A stretch of DNA of 64,000 nucleotides from Allobogoriella alba (GTDB lineage: Bacteria; Actinomycetota; Actinomycetes; Actinomycetales; Actinomycetaceae): NCBI RefSeq assembly GCF_042665525.1, contig NZ_JBHTCQ010000002.1, forward strand, positions 682,001 to 746,000, written 5' to 3'. The notes beneath the pieces were generated by a model that was not told the DNA's origin, made no database searches, and saw nothing but the letters and a program-made list of their open reading frames with translations. Positions 45,352-52,110 of the stretch are shown here, piece after piece (the stretch's first letter is position 1; every line of letters begins with the position of its first letter). Position numbers and translations under genes: made by a program.

Positions 45352-46403
45352 GTCAGACGCTCCCAGTAGCTCGGGCCGATCGGCTCGTCGAAGTCGGCGC
45401 GGGCCACGAGGTAGCCCTCGTCGTCGACGGCGATCGGCAGCTGGGGCAGGGGTCGCTTGGCCGGTCCGAAGACGACCTTCGCCTGGTCGGTCATGTCGAA
45501 CGTCGACTGGTGGCACGGGCACAGCAGGTGGTGGGTCTGCTGCTCGTAGAGCGCCACCGGGCAGCCGACGTGGGTGCAGATCTTGGAGTAGGCGACGATG
45601 CCGTTGTAGGACCAGTCCGCCTTCTCGGCCGGCTCCTTGAGGATGTCCGGGTCCATCCGGACCATGAGGACGACGGCCTTGGCCTTCTCCTCGTAGAAGT
45701 GCTCCTCCTCGTTGAGCCCGTGCGGGATCACGTGGAAGACCGAGCCGATCGTGACGTCGCTCGCCCGGATCGGTGTGTCGTCGGGGTCGCGCGCGAGTCG
45801 CCGCGCCCGGGTGCCGTCGGGCAGGGTGCCGGAGAACTCCTCCGGGGTCTCGCCCCAGATCGTGTGACGGAACGCGCCGGTGTTCCAGTCACCCCCCAGG
45901 TTCCCCACGAAGGGGACGAGGTAGGGCAGCGGGGCGAGGGCGACGGCGCCCACGGCGGCCCCCTTCAGGAGCGGGCGGCGTCCGATGCCGGAGTCCTCGA
46001 CTCCGTGCCTCATCATGTCGCCGGCGACCTGCCGGGTCTCGTCGTCGCTGCGTTGCGGGTGACGCTCCTCGACGTACTCGACGTTCGACATGAGCGTCTT
46101 GGACCAGTGGATCGCCGCGACCCCGATGCCGAGCATGCCGACACCAAGGCCGAGGCCGAGGAACAGGGTGCTGTACCGGACGGATTCGCGGGTGTCGTCG
46201 AGCGGGATCGCCACGTAGGCGACGATGGCCCCGATGGAGGCGAGGGCGCTGATCAGCAGGATGAGGGCGATGATCCGCTCGTTCCGCTTCGCGGCCCGCG
46301 GGTCGGTGTCGGCGAGCCGGCCCCGGTGCTCCTCGAGGCCAGGGTTCTCGAAGAGCTCCGGTTCCTGCGCCCCGCGCGGCGCGACGTGCTGCTCGGTGCT
46401 CAC
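45348..46403 (-). CDS. qcrA: Cytochrome bc1 complex Rieske iron-sulfur subunit
   Basis: A 351-residue Rieske protein with three N-terminal helices, as in actinobacteria (AKRNERIIALILLISALAS, two more by residue 105, then GRRPLLKGAAVGAVALAPLPY). The [2Fe-2S] site is intact: CTHVGCPVALYE and LLCPCHQSTFD. The GTG at 46403 (VSTEQHVAPRG) overlaps the qcrC stop by four bases and is preferred over the longer unconserved frame. Confidence 0.96.
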   Translation of the reverse strand: MSTEQHVAPRGAQEPELFENPGLEEHRGRLADTDPRAAKRNERIIALILLISALASIGAIVAYVAIPLDDTRESVRYSTLFLGLGLGVGMLGIGVAAIHWSKTLMSNVEYVEERHPQRSDDETRQVAGDMMRHGVEDSGIGRRPLLKGAAVGAVALAPLPYLVPFVGNLGGDWNTGAFRHTIWGETPEEFSGTLPDGTRARRLARDPDDTPIRASDVTIGSVFHVIPHGLNEEEHFYEEKAKAVVLMVRMDPDILKEPAEKADWSYNGIVAYSKICTHVGCPVALYEQQTHHLLCPCHQSTFDMTDQAKVVFGPAKRPLPQLPIAVDDEGYLVARADFDEPIGPSYWERLT

Positions 46404-47182
46404 GACGACTTCGCTCCGATCCACACCGCGGCGATGATGAGGCCGCCGATGCCGACGATCCACACCCACAGTCCCTCGGAGACCGGCCCGAGCGAGCCGA
46501 GGGTGATACCGCCGACGGACGGCTCACGCTGCTCCATGAGGAAGGCGATGATGTCCTGCTTGCCCTCGGGGGAGATGTTCGCCTCGTTGAACACCGGCAT
46601 GGACTGCGGGCCGGTGAGCATCGCCTCGTAGATCTCGGTGGGCGTCGAGTCGTACAGCCCGGGCGCGAACTTGCCCTCGCTCAGCGCGCCGCCCGCGCCG
46701 ACCGCGTTGTGGCACATCGCGCAGTTCGTGCGGAACAGTGCGAGGCCGTTGGCCGAGTCCCCGCCCTCGGGGTCGACCATCTCGGCGCTCGGGATGGCAG
46801 GGCCGGGCCCCAGCGAGGCGACGTACGCCGCAACCTGGGAGATCTGCTCCGGGTCGAACTGGGGCGCGCGGACCTCCGCCTGCGGGGAGTTGTTGGCCAT
46901 CGGCATGCGGCCCGTCGCCATCTGGAAGTCGACCGACGCGGCCCCGACCCCGATGAGGGACGGTGCGACGTCCGTGCCCTCGCCGTTCAGGCCGTGACAG
47001 GTCGAGCAGTTGGCCTGGAACAGCTCCCGTCCGGCCTCGACGTCCTCGGCCGAGTCGCCGGCGGCGGCGGTGGCGGGCTCGGGGGCGAAGGCGGCGTAGA
47101 GCGCGCCGGTCAGGATCAGGGCGAGCAGCAGGAGGGCGGCCGGCGCGAGCCGGCTCCTCCTGCCTGCGGCAAGTGCCTTCAC
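46400..47182 (-). CDS. qcrC: Cytochrome bc1 complex diheme cytochrome c subunit
   Basis: A 260-residue diheme cytochrome: an N-terminal helix (LAPAALLLLALILTGALY), two heme c sites (CSTCHG near residue 59 and CAMCHN near 154), and a C-terminal anchor (GLWVWIVGIGGLIIAAVWIG). The two hemes replace a soluble cytochrome c, passing electrons directly to the aa3 oxidase. Likely distal Met ligands are in GRMPM and PQSMPVF. GTG start. Confidence 0.96.
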   Translation of the reverse strand: MKALAAGRRSRLAPAALLLLALILTGALYAAFAPEPATAAAGDSAEDVEAGRELFQANCSTCHGLNGEGTDVAPSLIGVGAASVDFQMATGRMPMANNSPQAEVRAPQFDPEQISQVAAYVASLGPGPAIPSAEMVDPEGGDSANGLALFRTNCAMCHNAVGAGGALSEGKFAPGLYDSTPTEIYEAMLTGPQSMPVFNEANISPEGKQDIIAFLMEQREPSVGGITLGSLGPVSEGLWVWIVGIGGLIIAAVWIGAKSS

Positions 47183-47233
47183 GATGGGACGTCCTCGCTC
47201 GGGTCTGGGCGTATGGCGGTCAGCGGGCTTGGG

Positions 47234-47890
47234 TCAGAGATGGATGAGTGCGTAGTCGAGCACGTAGATGACGAAGAAGAGGCCGATCCACACCACGTCG
47301 ACGAAGTGCCAGTAGTAGGACGTGACAACGGCGCGGCCCGCCTCGAGGTGCCCGAAGCGCTTCGCGGCGAAGGTCGAGCCCAGGACGTACAGGAAGCCGA
47401 CGAGGCCGCCGATGACGTGCAGCGCGTGGAAGCCGGTGGTGATGTAGAAGACCGACCCGTAGCTCGACGTCGAGATACGCACCCCGTGATGGATCAGCTC
47501 CGTGTACTCCGTGACCTGGCCCGCGACGAAGATCGCGCCCATGATGAAGGTCAGGACGTACCACTCGAGCATGCCCCACTTCGCCACGTTCAGCAGTGAT
47601 CCGGTGCGCGTCGCCTGGAACCGCTCGGCCGCGAACACGCCCATCTGGCAGGTCACGGAGCTCAGCACCAGGATCGTGGTGTTCCCGAGCGCGAACGGGA
47701 AGTTGAGGACGCTCGTGGCCTCCGCCCACGCCTCCGGCCCTGCGACGGACCGGTGCGTGAAGTACATGGCGAACAGACCGGCGAAGAACATCAGCTCGCT
47801 GGAGAGCCAGATCATCACGCCGACCGAGAGCGTGTTGGGGCGCTTGATGTGCACGGGCCCCGCGGCGGCTACGGCGGTTGTTGACGACAC
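47234..47890 (-). CDS. ctaE: Cytochrome c oxidase subunit III
   Basis: A 218-residue protein with five helices: MIWLSSELMFFAGLFAMYFTH, FALGNTTILVLSSVTCQMG, GMLEWYVLTFIMGAIFVAGQ, SVFYITTGFHALHVIGGLVG and YYWHFVDVVWIGLFFVIYVLD. The ExxFF and HxxH motifs of subunit III are present. First gene of the ctaE-qcrC-qcrA-qcrB operon. The GTG at 47890 has CATAAT (47897-47902) six bases upstream, so the mRNA is probably leaderless. Confidence 0.95.
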   Translation of the reverse strand: MSSTTAVAAAGPVHIKRPNTLSVGVMIWLSSELMFFAGLFAMYFTHRSVAGPEAWAEATSVLNFPFALGNTTILVLSSVTCQMGVFAAERFQATRTGSLLNVAKWGMLEWYVLTFIMGAIFVAGQVTEYTELIHHGVRISTSSYGSVFYITTGFHALHVIGGLVGFLYVLGSTFAAKRFGHLEAGRAVVTSYYWHFVDVVWIGLFFVIYVLDYALIHL

Positions 47891-47896
47891 CCCGTC

Positions 47897-47902
47897 ATTA
47901 TG
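47897..47902 (-). promoter_or_regulatory. -10 box of the ctaE-qcrCAB operon
   Basis: CATAAT, six bases before the GTG of ctaE, implies a transcript starting at or next to the start codon. -35 region unclear. Confidence 0.5.
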
Positions 47903-48081
47903 GCCCAGACCAGGGGCGTTCTGGCCAGTTCGCGACGTGCGCGGCGTGCCAGCGGAGCGCTCGGGCCCGAGCGGGCAGGACGCTCGTCCCACGACGGTCC
48001 GGGTTTCGCCGTGCAGGCGGCGTCCTGACGGCGCCCAAAGTGTGACCCTGACCACCGCACCGGGCTCGTGTCGGCGACCAT

Positions 48082-48116
48082 TAGCATGGCCCGCAGGCCC
48101 GCCCCGAGCGGGCCTG
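48082..48116 (+). promoter_or_regulatory. Promoter and leader hairpin of the receiver-like/trpD operon
   Basis: TAGCAT (48082-48087) could be a -10. Just downstream, CAGGCCCGC pairs with GCGGGCCTG (48094-48102, 48108-48116) around CCCGA, a perfect 9-bp stem about 38 bases before the start codon. No Trp-rich leader peptide is visible, so classical attenuation is not supported. Confidence 0.35.
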
Positions 48117-48154
48117 GTGCCGCGAGAGACGCCGACCCGCGCAGGAGGACTTCG

Positions 48155-48610
48155 ATGACCAGTGCCCAGGACCACCTGATCGGGAGTGCATCCGGGCCGG
48201 CCGCGGAGGAGGACGTCGTCGACCTCCTCGTCTACAGCGACGACGTCGACACCCGCCGGGCGGTCGTGCAGGCCATCGGCCGACGCGCCGGCAAGGGGTT
48301 GCCGCGCGTCCGGTGGACCGAGGCCGCGACCCAGGACGGGGTGCTGAGCAAGGTCGCCGAGGGCAGCTTCGCGGTCCTCGTGCTCGACGGCGAGGCGGCG
48401 AAGGTCGGGGGGATGGCGATCGCACGGCAGCTGAAGAGCGAGATCTACGAGTGCCCGCCGGTGGTGGTGCTGACCGCGCGTGCGGAGGACCGCTGGCTCG
48501 CGACCTGGGCCGACGCTGACGCGGTGGTCCCGGCGCCGTACGACCCGATCGCGCTGCAGGAGGCGGTCGCGGGACTGCTGCGCCGGCAGCTCGACGGGCA
48601 GCACGGATGA
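48155..48610 (+). CDS. Receiver-like domain protein lacking the conserved Lys
   Basis: A 151-residue protein with a receiver fold and no output domain. The acidic pair is present (YSDDVD, Asp29-Asp30), as are the phospho-acceptor position (LVLDGEA, Asp78) and the switch Thr (VLTARAE, Thr107). The near-invariant Lys of the KPY/F motif is replaced (VVPAPYDP, Ala127), which would disturb normal phospho-signalling. AGGAGG precedes the ATG. It overlaps trpD by four bases (ATGA), so it is translationally coupled to tryptophan synthesis. Role unknown. Confidence 0.82.
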   Translation: MTSAQDHLIGSASGPAAEEDVVDLLVYSDDVDTRRAVVQAIGRRAGKGLPRVRWTEAATQDGVLSKVAEGSFAVLVLDGEAAKVGGMAIARQLKSEIYECPPVVVLTARAEDRWLATWADADAVVPAPYDPIALQEAVAGLLRRQLDGQHG

Positions 48611-49668
48611 GCGAGGCGCCTGGCGGACGCTGGTCGGACCTGCTCGCGCGCGTGATCGCGCGCGAGAACCTCACCGCCGAGGAGACGGCGTGGGCGATGG
48701 ACCAGGTCATGACCGACCGCACGAGCCCGGGGGTCCTCGGCGGGTTCCTGGTCGGCCTGGCGACGAAGGGCGAGACGGTGGAGGAGGTCCGCGGCTTCGC
48801 GGACGCCATGCTGGCGCACGCCGAGCCGATCGACGTCGACGGGAGCGACGTCGTCGACGTCGTCGGGACCGGCGGGGACCGCATGCACACCGTGAACATC
48901 TCGACGATGGCGTCGTTGGTGGTGGCGGGCACCGGCGTCGGGGTCGTCAAGCACGGCAACCGGGCGGCGAGCTCCTCCTCGGGCAGTGCCGACGTCCTCG
49001 AGGCGCTCGGGGTCGGCCTGGGCATCCCGATCGACCGGGTGGGCCACGTCTACGCCGAGGCCGGCATCACCTTCTGCTTCGCGACCGTGTTCCACCCGTC
49101 CATGCGGTTCGCCGGACCGACCCGGCGCGAGCTGGGCGTGGGGACCGTGTTCAACATCCTCGGCCCGTTGACCAACCCCGCTCGTCCGGGCGCGGGGGCG
49201 ATCGGCGTCGCCCGGGCCGCCGTCGCGCCGCTGGTGGCCGGCGTGCTTGCCGGGCGGGGCACCAGCGCGCTGGTCTTCCGCGGCCGGAACGGTCTCGACG
49301 AGATGTCCGCGACGACGCTCAACGACGTCCTCGAGGTCCGTGCCGGCACCGTGGTGGAGCACACCGTGGACGCCGTCGCGGACCTGGGGCTCGAGGCGAC
49401 GACGGTGGAGCAGCTCCGCGGGAAGGACGCCGCGCACAACGCGGACGTCGCACGCCGGTTGTTGGGCGGCGAGGGCGGCCCGGTGCGTGAGGCCGTGCTG
49501 CTCAACGCCGCGGCCGCGCTCGTGGCGCACGGCCGGCTCCCCGGGACCAGCCATCAGGAGGGCACGCTCGTCGACCGGCTCCGCGCCGGGCTCGAGCATG
49601 CCGCGCGGGCGGTCGACTCCGGCGCCGCGGCCGCGGTGCTGGAGCGGTGGGCGGCGCTGACGCGGTAG
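48607..49668 (+). CDS. trpD: Anthranilate phosphoribosyltransferase
   Basis: Second step of tryptophan synthesis: joins anthranilate and PRPP. The 353-residue protein has the PRPP loop DVVGTGGDRMHTVNIST, KHGNRAASSSSGSADVLEALG, FCFATVFHPSMRFAGPTRRELG and FNILGPLTNPARPG. All are standard TrpD motifs. It sits apart from other trp genes, beside the respiratory operon, as in mycobacteria. Confidence 0.96.
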   Translation: MSEAPGGRWSDLLARVIARENLTAEETAWAMDQVMTDRTSPGVLGGFLVGLATKGETVEEVRGFADAMLAHAEPIDVDGSDVVDVVGTGGDRMHTVNISTMASLVVAGTGVGVVKHGNRAASSSSGSADVLEALGVGLGIPIDRVGHVYAEAGITFCFATVFHPSMRFAGPTRRELGVGTVFNILGPLTNPARPGAGAIGVARAAVAPLVAGVLAGRGTSALVFRGRNGLDEMSATTLNDVLEVRAGTVVEHTVDAVADLGLEATTVEQLRGKDAAHNADVARRLLGGEGGPVREAVLLNAAAALVAHGRLPGTSHQEGTLVDRLRAGLEHAARAVDSGAAAAVLERWAALTR

Positions 49669-49670
49669 GG

Positions 49671-49853
49671 CTAGGTCCGCTCGCGTGCTCGTTCGGCGCG
49701 GCTGCGGTGCCTCCCGACGAGGTAGCCGCCGATGGCCACGACCACCAGCGCGACGGTGGCCAGGCTGACCTCGGTGACCAGGTGCTCGTACCCGAGTGTG
49801 AACTGCCCGAAGTCACTCGTTGCTGGCGCTTGAAAGCCGCTGTCTTGCGACAT
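49671..49853 (-). CDS. Small single-helix membrane protein
   Basis: A 60-residue protein: a polar N-terminus (SQDSGFQAPATSDFGQFTLGYEHL), one membrane helix (ATVALVVVAIGGYLVG) and a basic tail (RHRSRAERARERT), giving an N-out/C-in topology. A strong GGAGGA lies before the ATG. It is convergent with trpD, two bases apart. No family recognised, but RBS and topology make it credible. Confidence 0.68.
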   Translation of the reverse strand: MSQDSGFQAPATSDFGQFTLGYEHLVTEVSLATVALVVVAIGGYLVGRHRSRAERARERT

Positions 49854-49904
49854 GTAGTCCTCCGTGAGTGTCCGGTGCCCTCGTGCTCGTCAGTCCTCGG
49901 TGCC

Positions 49905-49963
49905 GGCTGGTCGGACTTCCTCGCGCTCCGCTCGTTCCTCGCTCGCGCTCGTCAGTCCTCCAG
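49905..49963. repeat. Degenerate CTCG-rich intergenic repeat
   Basis: The gap between two minus-strand genes is made of variants of CTCGCGCTCCGCTCG and CTCGTCAGTCCTC. A related run lies at about 15172-15228, in the gap between the RDD and DUF4191 genes. Such runs are common between genes in high-G+C actinobacteria; function unknown. Confidence 0.45.
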
Positions 49964-50233
49964 CCCAATGTGGAAGGCCTGTTCGAGGTCGTGCTGGGAG
50001 TACGCCTGGAACGCGATGTAGGTCTGCGTCCCCAGCACGCCGGGAACCTTGCCGAGGCGGTCCGCGACGACGTTCGCGAGGTCCTCGTGCTGGCGCACTC
50101 GGGCGATGGCGATCAGGTCGATGTCCCCGGTGACCGAGTAGACCTCGCTGATGCCGTCCAGGTCGGCGACCTCCTGGGCGACCTCGGGGATGCGGGCGAC
50201 GTCGGCGTCGATGAGCACGATGGCGGTGAGCAT
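49952..50233 (-). CDS. Stand-alone Lrp/AsnC ligand-binding domain protein
   Basis: A 93-residue alpha/beta protein equal to the RAM (ligand-binding) domain of Lrp/AsnC regulators, without a helix-turn-helix: AIVLIDADVARIPEVAQEVADL, GISEVYSVTGDIDLIAIARV, GVLGTQTYIAFQAYSQHD. Such proteins can form octamers that sense amino acids and may pair with full-length regulators. Context next to trpD fits an amino-acid link, but that is inference. AATGAT lies six bases before the ATG. Confidence 0.9.
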   Translation of the reverse strand: MLTAIVLIDADVARIPEVAQEVADLDGISEVYSVTGDIDLIAIARVRQHEDLANVVADRLGKVPGVLGTQTYIAFQAYSQHDLEQAFHIGLED

Positions 50234-50247
50234 GCCGCCATCATTCC

Positions 50248-52053
50248 CTAACCGTGGTCCCGACGTCGCCCGGCCGGGAGGTTGTGCCGGGCGGCACCCC
50301 GTACGGGGCATGCCAGCGGCACCGGCGCGTCCTCGACGCGCACCAGCCGGACACCGGGCTGGAAGAGCCACGTGACGACGAGATCGGTCTCCTCGACCGG
50401 CGCCGCCCCGCAGGCCGCCTCCGGCGGCGGCACCACCTCGGCCCCCGCCCGCAGCGCCTCGATGACCGGCAGGGGGTCCTGGCCCCGGCCCGCCACCGCC
50501 GTGCCCGCGAGGCGGCCGAACCGGACCAGCACGATCTCCCAGCCGCCGGACTCGTGGCGGCGGGCCGCCACGATCTCCGGGTTCGCCAGGACCGGACGTA
50601 GCCGCTCCGCCCGGCGGGCTCCCTGCAGCAGGGCCAGCAGCCGGTCCCGCTGGGTCGCCGCCTCCTCGAATCGCTCCTGCCCGGCCAGCTGGGCGATCTT
50701 CCCGTGCAGCGCGGCCACCGCCCGGTCCACCTGGGCGCGCAGCGCCTGCCGGGCGGGTGCGATGGCGGTGGCGTAGTCGTCCGTGTCCTGGCCGCCGACG
50801 CAGGGGGCGCCGCAGCGGTCCAGCTCGGCGAGGGCGCACGGCGAGGCGCCGGGGCGGGGCGTGACGGGCAGCCGCGGCGTGCAGCGCCGGACGGGCGAGA
50901 CCTCCTGCAGCGCCTCCATGGCGGCGGTGGCGGCCCGCTGGGTCGTGAACGGCCCGAGCGCCTCACCCACGTCGTCGGCCGGGACGCGGCGCACGACGCT
51001 GAGACGCGGAAAGGCCTCGTCCGTCAGGCGCAGCCAGGGCCGGCGCTGCGGGCGGCGGGACCGGCGGTTGTACGGCGGGTCGATCTCGGCGATCAGCCGG
51101 AGCTCGCGCACCTGCGCCTCGAGCACCGTGGCGCACGGCACGGGGCGCACCTCGACCGCGATGTCCAGCATCTCGCCGATACGGCGCCGCTTCTCCCCGG
51201 CGGTGAAGTACTGCCGCACCCGGCGCCGCAGGTTCGTCGCCGTGCCGACGTACAGCACGTCCCGGTTCGGACCGAGGAACTGGTAGACCCCGGGCGTCTC
51301 GGGCAGGCCGTCCGCGAGGGTGGCCTTGCGTCGCCGCCGCGGCGGGACCGGATCGGTCGCGGTGCGCAGGTCCTCCAGGTGGGTGACCCCCAGGGGCGCC
51401 GCGCGGTCGAGCAGGCCGTGCAGCACGTCCACCGTCGCGCGGGCGTCGGTGAGGGCGCGATGGTCCGGCGTGACGGGAGAACGGAACAGCGAGGCGAGCG
51501 TCCCCAGCCGGTGGTTCGGCGCCTCGTCCCGGGTGACGACCCGGCGTGCGAGCGCCACCGTGTCCAGCACCTGCGGGGACGGCCAGCGCAGGTCCATCCG
51601 ATCGGTGGCGTGACGCAGGAAGGAGACGTCGAAGGAGGCGTTGTGGGCGACGAGCACCGTCTCCGGCCGACCGGCGACGGCCAGACCGGCAAACTCCAGG
51701 AACGCGGGCAGGACCTCCGAGACCGGGGGCGCGGCCACCACCATCGAGGTGGTGATGCCGGTCAGGACCGTGATCTGGGGCGGGATCGCCACGCCCGGGT
51801 TGACGAGCGTCTGGAACTCGCCGAGGACCTCACCGCCGCGGACCTTCACGGCGCCGATCTCGGTGATCTCCGAGCTCGTCGGGCCCCCGCCGGTCGTCTC
51901 GAGGTCGACGACGACGAACGTCACCTCGTGCAGCGGTGTGCCGATCTCCTCCAGGCCCAGCTGGACGGGCCGGCCCGTCCCGGCGGCCGCACGCGTGACG
52001 TCGTCGAGGGGGAGCCGACCGCCGGGCGCGGTCCCGAGCAGCGTCGGAGCCAT
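50248..52053 (-). CDS. DEDD exonuclease fused to GIY-YIG (UvrC-like) nuclease domain
   Basis: A 601-residue fusion. Residues about 45-215 form a DnaQ-like 3'-5' exonuclease with DLETTG (Asp50, Glu52), HNASFDVSFL (Asp) and HRALTDARAT (His and Asp), i.e. the DEDDh set. Residues about 245-330 form a UvrC-type GIY-YIG domain (TPGVYQFLG, LYVGTATNLRRRVRQYF), and the remainder resembles the UvrC middle region. There is no UvrB-binding/C-terminal endonuclease as in full UvrC. Mycobacteria have a similar DnaQ-UvrC fusion near trpD. Start 52053 chosen: TACCGT (52061-52066) sits seven bases upstream; a GTG at 52083 is the alternative. Confidence 0.9.
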   Translation of the reverse strand: MAPTLLGTAPGGRLPLDDVTRAAAGTGRPVQLGLEEIGTPLHEVTFVVVDLETTGGGPTSSEITEIGAVKVRGGEVLGEFQTLVNPGVAIPPQITVLTGITTSMVVAAPPVSEVLPAFLEFAGLAVAGRPETVLVAHNASFDVSFLRHATDRMDLRWPSPQVLDTVALARRVVTRDEAPNHRLGTLASLFRSPVTPDHRALTDARATVDVLHGLLDRAAPLGVTHLEDLRTATDPVPPRRRRKATLADGLPETPGVYQFLGPNRDVLYVGTATNLRRRVRQYFTAGEKRRRIGEMLDIAVEVRPVPCATVLEAQVRELRLIAEIDPPYNRRSRRPQRRPWLRLTDEAFPRLSVVRRVPADDVGEALGPFTTQRAATAAMEALQEVSPVRRCTPRLPVTPRPGASPCALAELDRCGAPCVGGQDTDDYATAIAPARQALRAQVDRAVAALHGKIAQLAGQERFEEAATQRDRLLALLQGARRAERLRPVLANPEIVAARRHESGGWEIVLVRFGRLAGTAVAGRGQDPLPVIEALRAGAEVVPPPEAACGAAPVEETDLVVTWLFQPGVRLVRVEDAPVPLACPVRGAARHNLPAGRRRDHG

Positions 52054-52110
52054 GCCCGCGACGGTAGGCCGGGCCGCCCACACGGGCGGTGACCGACACC
52101 CGGGAGGTGC

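Noticed and set aside
48082..48154. Classical trp attenuator before trpD
   Set aside because: No short leader peptide with Trp codons and no alternative antiterminator pairing is evident.
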